Assembly (NCBI GenBank): GCA_961205875.1
Contig: OY540809.1
Location: forward strand, 24,316,267 to 24,380,266
Origin: Sialis fuliginosa
Taxonomy: Eukaryota; Arthropoda; Insecta; Megaloptera; Sialidae
Reading direction: 5' to 3'
DNA length: 64,000 bases
Shown here: positions 1 through 12,194 of the stretch, in pieces
Position numbering within the stretch: the first letter of the stretch is position 1
How the letters are laid out: every line of letters starts with the position of its first letter
Position numbers and translations under genes: made by a program
Notes under the pieces: model-generated
What the model was told of the DNA's origin: nothing
Database searches by the model: none
What the model saw: the letters and a program-made list of their open reading frames with translations, nothing else

Positions 1-245
1 TTACACGCTTGATGTCTACGCCAAAAAAAGTATAACCTATTACGCATACAAATGTCACACACCCATTTTTTATCTAATATTTTTTCGGATACAAAGTAAC
101 CTATGACCTTACTCAGAATGCAAGCTATCTCCCTGCTTAATTTCATCAAAATCGATTCAGCAATGTAGCCGTGAGAATGTAAGAAACAGGCAGAGAGACA
201 AAGTTCCTTTCGCATTTGTAATATGTATTAAATTGTATTAGTATG
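1..245 (+). repeat. Interspersed repeat family R1 (LINE/SINE-tail-like), 5' truncated by window
   Basis: Shares the order TACGCCAAAAAA, ATCTAATA, GGATACAAAGTA, CAAGCTATCTCCCTGC, TTCATCAA and GCATTTGTAATAT with copies at 3963-4262 and 8335-8640, and reversed at 56280-56490. It ends near TTAGTATGGA, as those copies do. Common in moth/butterfly DNA as I recall it; exact class not determined. Confidence 0.6.
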
Positions 246-448
246 GATGAGAACACACTTCAAATTGTTGGCTTGTGTGTTAAGTGTTCGCGAATAAAAG
301 GTATCTATAGTTTACTTTAAACTGTTCGGTATCTTTAGATTTTCTCAATCAGGACCTATAATTGATAGTATAAGGTACAGTGACGCACCCAGAATAAAAA
401 TCGGCGGTGGGGAGGTCATATTTTTGTAATTAGGTATATGTATTTTTT

Positions 449-527
449 ATTGCTTCCTCGCAATATCGAAGATACGAGAAGCTTTGTGATCGTTTTAAAA
501 TGAGACAAAAAAATTGTTCTCCGATTT
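449..527 (-). repeat. R2 family, end fragment (reversed)
   Basis: GCTTCCTCGCAATATCGAAG and the following bases are the reverse complement of the right end of the R2 copies at 4313-4606 and 40393-41107. Confidence 0.65.
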
Positions 528-934
528 CAATTTTTTTATGAATCACAATTGTTAAATAAAATAAACCAACCACCTCCCTGATAAGGTACCTCCATAAATA
601 GAAGCAAATAATAGCATTTGTTTTATCCAGGTATAGTGTATTTGTTAGGTATATCTATCGTTTATGAAACTCTGCATTTTGAATGATTAGTTGAAATATC
701 CTAAATGTTTGATTTATATAGAAATATGTTGTTCTGAAATTCGATTCTAAAAGACGATACTTTTGTTCAGAAGAGATCGCTATGGAAGCTTGACAAAATC
801 GACAAAATAAACTACACCAATAGTTGAGCTTCTCAGTATATTAAACAAGACAAACCAGGATTTTGAAAATCAGATTTATTTCCGCATATTTGTTTCTCTA
901 TTTAAGCACAGTATCGTTTATCATCTTCACCACT
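528..934. other. No recognised feature
   Basis: AT-rich non-coding sequence. I see nothing beyond short homopolymer runs. Confidence 0.5.
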
Positions 935-1252
935 TTATACCATGTATCAACCGACAAAAACAACACCAATTACTTAACATGCAAACACAATATTGTTCTC
1001 TTTTTCCAACACATCCTACTCGAGTTACTCACCTGCCACTTGATGTGGAGCATCATTAAACAGAGATAGTAAATCATTTAACATATAAATGTACAATCAC
1101 CTTCTTTTTCCAACAGATCGTATTTGAGTTACTCACCTGCCACTTTGCGTGACATATTGTCAAACAAAGATGGAGTTAATCACTTACCATACGAATACAC
1201 TATTGTCGTCTCTGTTTGACAGACCGCACTTGCGGTACTCACCTGCCACTTT
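935..1252. repeat. Tandem repeat, three units of about 105 bp
   Basis: The core TACTCACCTGCCACTT recurs with start-to-start spacings of about 104 and 106 bases (near 1026, 1130 and 1236). Each is preceded by a divergent copy of a segment like 'TTCCAACA..TC', and each continues into a TCAAACA-like stretch. Units differ by many substitutions. Confidence 0.6.
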
Positions 1253-1584
1253 ATATATACGTACGTACGCAAAACTCTTCGTTCTAATGGATACATGCCG
1301 ACATGATGAATGTGGCGCACCTGGTGGCTGAAACGCGAACTAACGGCTGTCTCTCACAACCTTCATTAATGTTATTTATAAACGTCATGGGAAGAATTTC
1401 ATTTGGAAACAAATTATTTATATTTAATATCAAAGCATATGTCTCTTCGTTCTAGTAGATATCATACGTGTATATAGACAGGGTTGTTTTATCTATTAAC
1501 ATGTTAGATTCAACACAAGATGTTCTTAAGGGGCAGTAATCGTTTAAATTGTTCTATACTGTCTTATAAAAAAAAAATTTAAGA

Positions 1585-2130
1585 AAAAATAAAATCGACT
1601 TTTAAAAAACCCTAAAAATACTTGACAGTTTCTGAAGTCGGTTTTATTTTTTAATTTCTTTAAAAGTTTTTTATTGGCTCGGCACCGAATTCAATACTGT
1701 TGAATTTAATTGTTATATAAATACTTTTCATAGTTTTTAGTTTTTTTTAAGTAGATTTTATTTTTTTCTTAAAAAGTTCCATATTTTTCCCTTTTGAGTG
1801 GCGTATCTTTAAATTCCATGGTCAGATTTTGATAAAATTTATATGGGATTCTCTCGGGAGTATACTCTTTAAAAAAATTATTATTATTATGCCTGAACAT
1901 GCATAAAAAATATATGTAGCGGAATTGAGAACGCCCTCATTTTTTGAAGTCCGTTGTCAAATTCTGATAAAATTTATATGGGACATGAGTATATGTTACT
2001 ATTTCAAACAAACAAAAAATCAACCAAATTGGCGCATATTTGTCAGGGAACATACATACAAAATACATACTGACGAATTGTGAACTTATTTTTTTAAGTA
2101 GATTAAAAATATATCAAAAACTTAAATATT
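1585..2130. repeat. Interspersed repeat family F
   Basis: Starts AATCGACTTTTAAAAAACC and contains GGCGTATCTT, TCAGATTTTGATAAAATTTA and CATACATACAAAATACATA. A second copy is at 59860-60300. The inverted 'CGACTT..' and 'GAAGTCGGTTTTA' segments resemble a lepidopteran non-LTR tail, but the class is uncertain. Confidence 0.5.
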
Positions 2131-3960
2131 CCTTCGACTGGCTCTGTATTTATCATTTAACTATCTCTCTATAGCGACCAATTGCGTTTAATATAAGCAC
2201 GTGTGTGTATGTCTGAGGGATTTTTTTATTAATTAAATTTAATGTTGATCTCTGCATACATGAAATCTTACGATATTTTTAAACATAAACGACGTATTTT
2301 AAATTTATGCATGTAATATTTACTTATATTAAATTTTTTTATGTAACCATAGGCATATTAAAATCTGTTACGTGTAATATTTCTAAGATGAAAATTGGAA
2401 TAAATATATATTTATAAATATTATATTTTCTAATTACTTATAAACATGATACAAATTATAATTATCTAATAAAATAATTTTATAATATAAAAATTAATAA
2501 ACGAGTAATACTGTTCAGGAACTACTGACCAAGTTAAAATAGTCTTAGCTTTTAATATGCTAATAGGGTCGAAAAATCGTGTCCGAGGCCAGATTCTGAA
2601 CGTTCAAAACGTTATTAGTTTTCCACATGACGCGTGTTTGTCTCTATAATTTTCTTTCGTTCACGATAATTCCTGTAAAAATAAACTGATTTGATTTTTT
2701 TAAATAATTTTCATCTAAATAAGGACTTAAGACCTTTTGATTTATTGATCAACGTGAACGATTGATTTCTGTAAAAGGGCGCAAAATAATTTTTAGGCGG
2801 CGCCAAACGAAAATTTAAAAAAAGTCACTAGGAACATAATAGCGGGGGGGGGGGGAATTTTACATGATAACGGAAAAAAGTAATTCAATTGTATAGAGGT
2901 TGGGGACGGGGTTGTATAACTTAATTGTATAACTTAATTAACGATATTTTATATTAAATTATAAATTCATTGCATCCTTAATTAGTTATTTTTAAATAAT
3001 TGAAAATTAATGTATTAAATTTCTGATTATTAAAAACTGTAAAGTGACCTAATTTTCCATTGAAAAAATGAATAGATAAATTAAATGACACCCTGGATAT
3101 ATACGCTTAATTAAAAACATTTATTAAAAATAGATAGCAGAATCTTAATTTTGACTACCCCTCGATAATATTTTTCAATCACTGATTCTACTCTTTTAAT
3201 TAACCCAATATTATCAAGTTGAATTACGTTTAATGATCCTATAATTAAAATATTGACCTTATTTATCTTAATTAAATGGACATATAATTAGTTATCGTTT
3301 GACACACATTAAACTAAAATTAATCAAATACTTTCCCAATCCCTGTATTTGTTTGTTAATTGGTACAATTTAATTAACATAAATTATAGTAGAATTATAA
3401 TTAATTGTTACATTTAATCGGCTATAAATCTAAATATAATAATAAAAACTGTCATTAATAACAAATTAGGAAATGGGAGGAGAGATGGGACACTTTTGTT
3501 TTAAATAATATTTTTAACTCTCTTGCCTATTAATTTATACAATTATGATAATTATTGTTCATTGTTTTTTTTTTAAACTTTTTTCAAATAATTTTGGGGC
3601 CCTTTTTTTCTGCTATGTAGACAATAGCCTTACCCCTCTCTCTAACCTAATGTCACGTAAGGCAGTACCATATGTGATACAATTAATATGTTTTTTAACA
3701 ACATATTTCAGAATAGAAGTAAACATTCCAATAAATATGAGTTAATCGTCCAACAATGTTTTGCATTTAAGAATGTTTAACAACATTTGAATATAACCCA
3801 TTTTTCATGAACCGCCATGTAGGCAATAGTACCCCTTCAGCCCTATGAACGTTCCCTATACCTATTCGAATTCATTTGTTAAAAACTAATAAAAAAATGT
3901 TTTTTTTGTGTTTTCTACAAATAATGATATAAATAAGGAGTTATTATTATTTATTAGCTA
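2131..3960. other. AT-rich intergenic stretch
   Basis: No gene seen. It holds a run of 12 G (2844-2855) and, near 2573-2600, GAAAAATCGTGTCCGA, the reverse complement of the end of family C. Confidence 0.5.
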
Positions 3961-3962
3961 CT

Positions 3963-4262
3963 AGCTGTTATCCGTGAAGTCGTTCGCGTGGAAGTTAGGT
4001 TAGGTAGGAGCTGTCAGACATAAAACCCATGAATAAAATCGAGAATTAGGTATTATTAGGTAATACAGATTTCTATAATTGTGATAATAAATAAAACTTT
4101 TAATTTAAAGAAATCGGGATACAAAGTAGCCTATGTCCTTCCTCCGGTTGCAGTCTATCTCCTTTTATGTAATTTCATCAAGATCGGTTCAGTGGTTTAG
4201 TCGTGAAAAGTTAATAAAACAAAGAGACAGACACTTTTTCGCATTTGTAATATTAGTATGGA
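3963..4262 (+). repeat. R1 family copy
   Basis: Starts CTGTTATCCGTGAAGTCGTT, as at 8335, and ends GCATTTGTAATATTAGTATG. It lacks part of the middle found in the 8335 copy. Confidence 0.6.
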
Positions 4263-4312
4263 TTTATCATTTAGGTATAAAGAAAACATCAGCTAAGTGA
4301 TTGTACAGTGCT

Positions 4313-4606
4313 TCCTCGTGGTAAATTCATCAAAAAGAGTTTTTAATAATTTTGAAATGGTCCTCATACCAGACCCAACCCGCCAACAAGTTTCATTAAT
4401 ATCGATTCAGTGGTTCATGAGTTATGCGTGTGACAAGGATTCAGGGAAAAACAGACACACAAACAAATAGACAGACACGGAACGAAAAATGTTTGTCTTG
4501 ACCTGAAACGGAAAGATCAAGTTAAAATTTTGATATCGGAGAACAATTTTTTTTATTTTGAAACGATCACGAAGTTTCTCGTATCTTCAATATGGCGAGG
4601 AAGCGA
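4313..4606 (+). repeat. R2 family copy, internally deleted
   Basis: Begins GCTTCCTCGTGGTAAATTCA and ends GCGAGGAAGC, so the termini are short inverted repeats. It contains GTTATGCGTGTGACAAGGAT and GGAACGAAAAATGTTTGTCT, shared with copies at 8640-9230, 40393-41107 and 57330-57565. Confidence 0.65.
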
Positions 4607-5394
4607 TATTTTAATATATTATATATTCCTAAAACCACCCCTGTATAAAACTTTAAAATAATCGTGTTTTCATAAATGGATAAAGTTTTCTGACACTTAC
4701 GAAGCTTTTCATTGTAAAGCTAAAATAATAATTTCCACAGTCTTTTCAAAGGTGGCATGAATACAAACATTATTCACAATAAATATCGTTATCTCTCTTA
4801 CTTTCTCCCCCTCTCTCGCTCACTCTCTAAACTAAAGCCACGCTTCTTTTGGCTTTTGAATTATTTATTTTGTCGCAAAGAAATTTCGAATACATTATTA
4901 AAGTTCTATTGTAGCGAAGTTAAGGAAAATATAAATTTGTTCATGGCCCTTTTATATGTCTATTATAGGCCTTTTTGTAGTTGTCTAAAACATTTAGTAC
5001 TTACTTGTTAACTTCCCAACAGGAAGTTATTGTTATCGATCCGAAAATCAAAATAAAATATTTCAACATATTTTCATATTTCAAGGTCATTAAAGTATAT
5101 TAACACTATTATGTTTCTGTGTGTATGTACGTACATGCGTACGTACGTCTCATTTTTTTGTACGAAATCTCGCAAATAAAAAATGCTATTGACTTCGTTA
5201 GGGTGCCAATCGAAGCGTCTTGACGTGAATATGATCTAAAAGAAAAGATTTTTCGAAATTCTACTTCTACGGCGATAAAAGGGAGTGTAAAAGTTTGTAT
5301 TGGTAAAAAAAAAATTTATCTGATTTACTTGAAACTTAGCATTAAATATTCTATAATACAAATAATGAAACATTTCAGATTTTTTTTGTTATAC
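4607..5394. other. Intergenic, no gene
   Basis: AT-rich. It contains a short alternating GTACGTAC run near 5125-5147. Probably partly more of the reversed repeat that follows. Confidence 0.4.
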
Positions 5395-5790
5395 GTGTCT
5401 AAACAGCCATTGAAGGCTTGAAAACAACTATTAAAATTTGAATTTTAAATACTACTAAATGCGTCTACTAATTCATGTTGCCTTGGAAACAAATGCAATT
5501 AAATAAAAATTGTCAAATTAGTTATACAAGTCTTGAGGCTTCCGCGGTGATCTTGATATAGATCTTGGCTTCTGGGTGTAAGCCGCGTCGGTTTGGTCGT
5601 GTTATCGGCCAACCTTTTCTCACACATTGAAGATGTCCACTGCAATGTGTGACGAAACGTTGGCCGATAACACGACCAAACCGACGCGGCTTACACCCAG
5701 AAGCCAAGATCCATGTCAGATTAGTTATTCTAAAAACGTGTGTTATATTATTAACATTAGGATATTAGAAAACTAATATTATAATACAAA
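5395..5790 (-). repeat. Family C copy (reversed), interrupted by the 5526-5715 insertion
   Basis: Reverse complement of 12195-12350: ACAGCCATTGAAGG, CCTTGGAAACAAATGCAATT, TGTCAAATTAG, then after the insertion ACGTGTGTTATATTATTA. The uninterrupted copy at 12195-12250 shows the empty site. Confidence 0.65.
5526..5715. mobile_element. 190-bp fold-back insertion with 53-bp perfect arms and 13-bp target duplication
   Basis: Arms 5561-5613 and 5659-5711 are exact reverse complements (outer GATCTTGGCTTCTGGG, inner TATCGGCCAAC). Inside, CACACATTG (5621) pairs with CAATGTGTG (5643). TCAAATTAGTTAT (5513-5525) and TCAGATTAGTTAT (5716-5728) flank the insert and are read as a target-site duplication. The empty site is present near 12220. 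Confidence 0.75.
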
Positions 5791-6477
5791 GGTGAGTTTT
5801 ATTTGTGACAAATTCCATTAAAATTTTTCATTTACATATTAAAAAAATTATTCACATTAACTATATGGAAACAATAAATAATCAGTATTCAAGTATTGAT
5901 AGTCATACCATGTTCGGAAGTAGTTTGTGTGGACCTCAATGGTCGAACTCACGGCTTGCTAAATTTTTTGTTCTGTTGGCAATATTTTAAAATATGACTG
6001 ATGTTATTTGACTTTTTACTCTTTGAACATTTTGGCAACCACTGTACTAAATAATTACTTTTAATTACCGGTATATTTTCAGTTTGAAATGGATTCAAAC
6101 GAGAAATAATTAGCTTTGATATAGTTTGATAATAACGATTAATTCGCTAAAACACAAATTCCAATTGTAGCGACATATCGAATAAATAACTATGATTGTG
6201 GGTACTATACCCCTACTATCATTCTTCTCATACAGCACAGAAAATACGGGGTGATTTATATACTAGTAACACGATAAAATGTGTTTGTACTAGCTTTTTA
6301 AACTGCTGTCCATTTTTCATTGTTGTATCGTTGCAAAAAATTGTGTTTGACTACTATTTATTAAAATCAAGATTAATATTTGTTGCGTCATTTTTTTTTA
6401 CCTTAAAATAAACGAAATAACCATAGTTTTGTTTTTAAATGGATGCAAATATTTTTGAATTTTAAAATTATTTTCTA
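5791..6477. other. Intergenic, no gene
   Basis: AT-rich sequence with short ORFs of no recognisable content. Confidence 0.45.
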
Positions 6478-7353
6478 CTTGCTGTGCTCGCGGCTTCGCT
6501 CGCGTGGACTACGGAATTACTGTTTAGGATTTTTGAAAAATATAATTGAATTACGTAAGTACAAATACGATTAGATATTATTGTAATAATAACTAATCAA
6601 CACCTAAATTACATAACAAAAACGAATTAGAACAAAAAGTACAAGTAATTTTTGTTGTGTTTAAATTTAAAAGTTAATTATTAAAAATAAAATAAACAAT
6701 TGACGATCAAATGACAACACCCGAGCTGAAGGGATCCGAATGGCGGCCGAGTGCATGTGAATCTTTCCCTCTGCCCCGCTACTACGCGACACACTTCTTT
6801 AGTTCACGTGTTATTAATAATATTTTATCGTATATTACTTATTTAAAGTTATTTCCTAAACTAAAAGATTGAATTGGAAGCTGTAAAGGAGAAATTATAT
6901 CTACATTTAGTACTAATGACGATGAAATTATTTATTTCGATAATGATTAATTATTAAGTCCACGTAAACAGAACTCTAACATTTTTAATTTTCTTTGTAA
7001 CATAAAAACAGTCATTGTGGCTTAAATATAAATGTTAGATATATATGATATCGTGGACTTTATATTAGATATTTTGTTTCTACACAATTATTTACTACAA
7101 TATAATGTTTGACGATTTAGGTAGTGTATTGCAAAAGAGCGAGCAGGCGGCAAACTTTTGTCTATTATTATCGTCTCTGCTAATTCCTTATGTTACCTAA
7201 CGTAACAGAATATATCCTATAACCTGACCAGAAAACATATCTATGAATTAAAAAAACACGTAAATCGAATAAGTGGTTCTCGAGTTATAAGCGCACTAAC
7301 GGACAGACAGATAGAGAGAGAGACGTTGAGCTTTATATATATTAAGGATGATT
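6478..7353 (+). repeat. R3 family, longest copy in the window
   Basis: Begins TTGCTGTGCTCGCGGCTTCG followed by CTCGCGTGGACTACGG. The middle has ACTAATCAACACCTAAATTA, and the right end has AAGCGCACTAACGGACAGAC followed by TTTATATATATTAAGG. Related copies: 11160-11978 (reversed), 39020-39330, 42440-42870, 57265-57330 and 59077-59853 (reversed). No ORF. The constant left end and simple-repeat right end suggest a non-autonomous retroelement or Helitron-like unit; I cannot decide between them. Confidence 0.65.
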
Positions 7354-7489
7354 ACTGCATGGAATGTGGAATTTCCCGCTACCCCTGGGATGTAATATAA
7401 CCTAATCTCCTGATGAAAAAAGTTGTTACACATATTTCAGTAAAGTACTTACTTTTTTGGCATAGACAACTGGCGTGCAAATGCGAAAC

Positions 7490-7565
7490 TAAACACCTGT
7501 TTTATCGATTATCATCATAATAGAAATCTGTATTACTACGCGGACGAAGTCGCGAGTAACAACTA
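7490..7565 (-). repeat. R1 family fragment (reversed)
   Basis: TTACTACGCGGACGAAGTCG followed by CGAGTAACAACTAGTA is the reverse complement of the R1 left end. Confidence 0.5.
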
Positions 7566-8334
7566 GTATTAAATACTTAAACAAAAATTTTCTATAACGT
7601 TTCTACACGTATAGTTTTAAAAAAATTTCTTAATGCTTAATAGAATTTGTAATCATCCTATAAGTTTGTTTAACTATAATACAGTATAAACCAATTAGAT
7701 ATTATTTATTAGGTTGATTAAAAGCAAGACAGTTTTTGTAGCCAAACAAAAGAAGAATAAAAGTAAGATTAAGGCGTGTTAAAGTGTTAAGTAATGGCAC
7801 GTACGTGTTAAGAAAGACTGATGTGTTGAAGCTATAAACGAAATAACTTTGACAAATGAAAGAAAAGTTTAAGTGATGGTGAAATTATGAAACTGATATT
7901 TTTTATTTTTTCAGTGACGCTGAAAAACTTGAAAGATATTTCATTTTTAAACTTATATTTGTTTAAATGTAAGTAAGTATTAAGAATCTTTTTACAGTTG
8001 GAATAAAGGTTAATATAAAATTAAATTTAGTATAGAAATATGCTCATTTTGATTCTCGTTAGAAAAATATTCTATCAGCAAATTTAAATATACCTATTAA
8101 CTTTATAATTAAAATGTTGACATTATTTTAAACTTAATTAGGTCTCAATTAAGCGCGATTTTCGTTGACAGCTCTCTAGGTAACTGCCGACATCAAATAA
8201 CTTATGTGAGAAAATGATCTCATAGCTTATAATGATGTTAAAAAGTTCTTCATGCATAAGAAGCAAATTTTATCAGACATAATTAATTTGGTTATTTACT
8301 ATTAGTTATTGATTAATTCTTCTTATAAATAACG
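7566..8334. other. Intergenic, no gene
   Basis: AT-rich with nothing recognised. Confidence 0.45.
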
Positions 8335-8640
8335 TGCTGTTATCCGCGACTTCGTTCGCGTAGAATTTAGGTTAGTGTAAATATCACCATGATCTTAGGT
8401 TAGGTAAATAATATAGAAAGATAATATACATTTCTGTATAATAGTCGATAAAACGAGTTTTTAGTTTCGCATTTGAACGCTAGATATCTTCGCCAAAAAA
8501 GAATAACCTTCGCGCGTAGAAATCACACATCAATTTTTTATCTAATAAATTCGGGATATAAAATAGCCTATGTCCTTCTTCAGGATGTAAGCTATCTCCC
8601 TGCCAAATTTCATCAAGATCGGTTCAGCGGTATTCGATAT
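8335..8640 (+). repeat. R1 family copy
   Basis: Left end CTGTTATCCGCGACTTCGTT. Contains ATCTTCGCCAAAAAAGAATA and CAAGCTATCTCCCTG-like words, ending at AGATCGGTTCAGCGGTATT, where it abuts an R2 copy. Confidence 0.65.
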
Positions 8641-9230
8641 TTTTCTAAATACGTGCCTGAATATTTTTTCGCATATTTTTTAATTTTTGACAATTTGAAT
8701 CTAATTTTTTCTGCTATACAAACGACGAAATGATATTTAATATGTCAAAGTAAATCTCAATTAAAAAAAAAAACAAATGACGATTTCTTTAAGCAATTTG
8801 AGATAAATCTTGGTAAGAGAATATTGTACAACAAATGCTGTAGACCTATATTATATGAAATTGAATGCTCTACAAAAAAGATTCTATAAAATTTTCACGT
8901 AACATGTGTCGGTTTTGAGATATCTTAAAAAAATATATATTTTGGAATGTCACACCACCTCCTTACACACGATTTTGAAATGGGACTATACTCAAGCCAG
9001 ACCTAACCATCCAACCAAGTTTCATTAATATCGGTTCAGTGGTTCATAAGTTATGCGTGTGACAAGGATTCGGGAGACAGACAGACAGACACGGAACGAA
9101 AAGTGTTTGTCTTGACCTGAAACGGAAAGATCAATTTAAAAATTTTAAATAGGAGAATAATTTTTTTGTCTCATTTTAAAATGACAGACAAGCTTCTATT
9201 GTATCTTCAATATTGCGAAAAGCAATTACC
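8641..9230 (+). repeat. R2 family copy, left-truncated
   Basis: Nearly colinear with 40555-41107: TTTTTGACAATTTGAATCTA, ATGCTCTACAAAAAAGATTC, ACATGTGTCG, CATCCAACCAAGTTTCATTA, the GACA tract and the closing GCGAAAAGC. Confidence 0.7.
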
Positions 9231-10014
9231 ATTAAAATTGAACAAAATGTAATAAAAGTAATAGTAAGAAGTATATTTAACGATATGGACGAATAACTAC
9301 TATGTAAATACAACAATCAACCAGAAATTTATTCGCATTGTCTAAACTTTCACTATGAGTGACTCTAAAACTTATGCAGAATACACCACTGAATGATATG
9401 TTATATGCATAATATAATGAGGTTTCAACGCTGTTATTAACGTTAGTTTGTAAGTTTTCCTTCATCTGTTCTTCCAGTTATAAACATATAATTAAATTAT
9501 TTGTTTATAGTTATATTCATGGTTACACTTTATTAAATTCTGAACTGTTTGTGGTTTAATTAAATAAAATGTATCAAATTATTTCAGGGTAGAAAATTAC
9601 ATATCCAATAATATACAATTATGTTTAATAATACATGTTATTGTTATTAAAGTTCAAAAAATATATACCAATATGAATCTATTTATTTGTAACTACCACG
9701 GCAATTTCTAGATTGCGTTTGTAATATCAACAATTCGTTCCACGGAATAAGGTTATTTTAATGAAAATGATAATTAAGCCAATTTATCAATGTTAACCCT
9801 CGGAAGGTAGAATGGGGTAACACAAACCACACATTTTATTTTAACATACAATTTTAACAAATGTCTTTTTAAGCAAATATCTACCATGATAAATTCTCTC
9901 TGGGGTCTGTGAGACCCCAATATATTGTTAACTATTTTTTTCGATTTTCTTAAACATCTGTAATATTCTATTATTCTTTTATATTAATTATATTAATATA
10001 AATATAATAATATA
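9231..10014. other. Intergenic, no gene
   Basis: AT-rich. A direct/inverted play on GGGGTCTGTGAGACCCC at 9902-9918 forms a small hairpin. Confidence 0.45.
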
Positions 10015-10290
10015 TATTAATTAATGGAGAACCCATTGTGATACAGTTATGTTTACTAGTCGGTTTAGTATTAATTAGTTTTCCGTATTAACTAATAATA
10101 ATTTAGCTCAGGGGTGTATGGGGAAATCCGGCCATTAAATTTTTATCTTTTAGTTTTTTGTTCTTTATTTATTCTATATACCTCAGGGCTTAACAATTTT
10201 ATTCGACACTGAAAATCGATAACACTCATTCATATTAAACCTATTTCAAAATCCCATAACTTTGTTGATATTAAATAAAAACTAATAATC
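10015..10290. repeat. Fragment of the 57951-59076 fold-back family
   Basis: GAGAACCCATTGTGATACAG, TAATAATAATTTAGCTCAGG, GGGGTGTATGGGG and CTGAAAATCGATAACA follow the same order as in 57951-59076. Confidence 0.6.
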
Positions 10291-10387
10291 TTGTTAATTT
10301 TAACTTGATGCATGATCCATATACCCCTCCCCTCTCCAAATTAATTATATTATTTAATTTGCTATATTTTATATATAAAATTTGGGG

Positions 10388-10690
10388 GGGGGGGATATTT
10401 TCAAAACTTCTCTCCTGATTAGCATCAAAATCAATTGGTCTGGAGTACTTACTGAGACAAATATTTTCTCAAAAAAATAATTTAAATCGGTGCATTTTTC
10501 AGTAGCTATCGTGGACGAAAGAAAATTCTACATCCAGACAGACAGACACAAGCACAACCACCATGCGGATATCAACTTTTCTTTGCGTTTTGATAGTAGT
10601 ACAATCAGAAAGGACACGATTTTTCGACAGTATTAAATTACATTTCTTTCAAAACATGGAAGTATTTAAAATGAAGCTAAAATGCAATTA
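10388..10690 (+). repeat. Family C copy
   Basis: Shares AGCATCAAAATCAAT, GGTCTGGAGTACT, GAAAGAAAATTCTACATCC, CCATGCGGA, ACACGATTTTTCGA and ACATGGAAGTA with 12450-12775. A G run (about 12 G) lies at its left edge. Confidence 0.65.
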
Positions 10691-11159
10691 CAATTATTAT
10701 CATGTACACTGTATATTATATTCGTAAAACATACCATTATAAATTACAAAATGGGTATTAATTATTCTGCAGAACATCAAGTTATGTTACGTTAATTAAA
10801 AAATGTGAATTTTTACCCAGGTAAAACGCAATTACAAATATTAAACTGGTGGTAATGATGACACGAAGTTTAATTTAAGAATTAGGAGTGCGTGGGTGAT
10901 CCAGTAGCGGTTTGATAAAATTAAAATGTCTCCAGCAAACATCATGATTCGTTGCTTTCAATCCGCGTCCGCCGTGTCACCGTCAAACTTTCTAATTTGT
11001 GTGTATTTTTCTTCTTCCCTCTGTTGTTTTAATTAATATATTTTTATGTAAGTTTTGACATTCGTAACAAATAGTTGGTGCAAAAAAAGTTATTATAATT
11101 TTATCTGTGCTGTTGACATTTTAGTGCATTACTTATTTTTATGATAGATAGAATTATGA
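10691..11159. other. Intergenic, no gene
   Basis: AT-rich; nothing recognised. Confidence 0.45.
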
Positions 11160-11978
11160 TAGATAGAATCCATATCAACCTTACATTTTATAAAATGCAA
11201 CGTGTCTGTCTGTCTGTCCGTTAGTGCGCTTATCACTCGAGAACCACTTATCCGATTTACGTGTTTTTTTTTAATTCATAGATTCTTTGGTCAAGTTTTT
11301 AGTATATATTTTGTTACGTTAGATAACATAAGGAATAAGCAGTGACGATAATACTAAATCAAGTTGGAAAAAGTTTGCTGTCAGCGCGTTCTTTTGCAAT
11401 ACGCTACCTAAACCGTTAATGTAGTAAATAACTGTGTAGAATAACTAAGGTGCTGGCACCAGTCTTGAACAATACCCCAGTGTTGAATATTTTTAAATTA
11501 AATGTACTGAATTAGAAATATTTGTTGATATTTTATTACTGTCATTACTGGATATTAATATATTTACATATCACTCATTTTGTTTAAATTTTGTTCAAGA
11601 AAAGTGTATTATATTTAAAACAAATTTTATAACATTTGTGTAATAGTATTAATCATTTTATAATACTTAGCAAGTGTTCATCACTGGGTGTTCATTATTG
11701 GTTTTACGTTGTTCATTATTGGAGAAAAAAATCTACAGAATAAAAGGTTATAATTTAAAAAACAAACCATATTAGTGGATTTTAGTAATTAAATTGATTT
11801 AGTAAAGTAGTTGCTTTATTAGTAATATGAGTTCATGAGAATCACAAAAAAGTTGCCCATCAATCCCAAAAAACAGTATTCTTTGCTCTTAAAGCGTTCA
11901 AGACTAGTGCCAATACCATATATATTTCGAAAATCCTAAACAATAATTCCGTGGTCCACGCGAGTGAAGCTAGCTAGT
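11160..11978 (-). repeat. R3 family copy (reversed), interrupted by an R4 element
   Basis: GTCTGTCCGTTAGTGCGCTT at 11214 is the reversed right end. TCCGTGGTCCACGCGAGTGA at 11949 is the reversed left end. Between them lies R4 (11449-11917), and part of the R3 middle is missing. Confidence 0.65.
11449..11917 (+). mobile_element. R4 element, 469 bp, with inverted ends
   Basis: Starts GGTGCTGGCACCAGTCTTGA and ends TTCAAGACTAGTGCCAATACC, so the two ends are imperfect inverted repeats. The interior has repeated 'ATTACTG' words and no ORF. Other copies: 26825-28003 (reversed) and 55754-56165. A non-autonomous DNA transposon is inferred; target duplication not clear. Confidence 0.65.
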
Positions 11979-12194
11979 ATTGATATAAAACTAAAATATC
12001 GGTATGGAGAACCATACATGACTTCCATGTTCTATCTATCTTTTTAAATAATTTTTAAATATATATATTTTTAAATATTTTATTTATATAACCTACTACT
12101 ATGAATATACATATCGTAATACATTAAAAAACATATATACTTACAACGGTTACAGCTCTTTTTGCCATTTGTATATAAATATTAGTTTTCTAAT

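Noticed and set aside
5522-5707. 61-codon minus-strand ORF across the small fold-back
   Set aside because: It reads through the perfect palindrome, so the same peptide words appear from both arms; a by-product of GC-rich inverted sequence.
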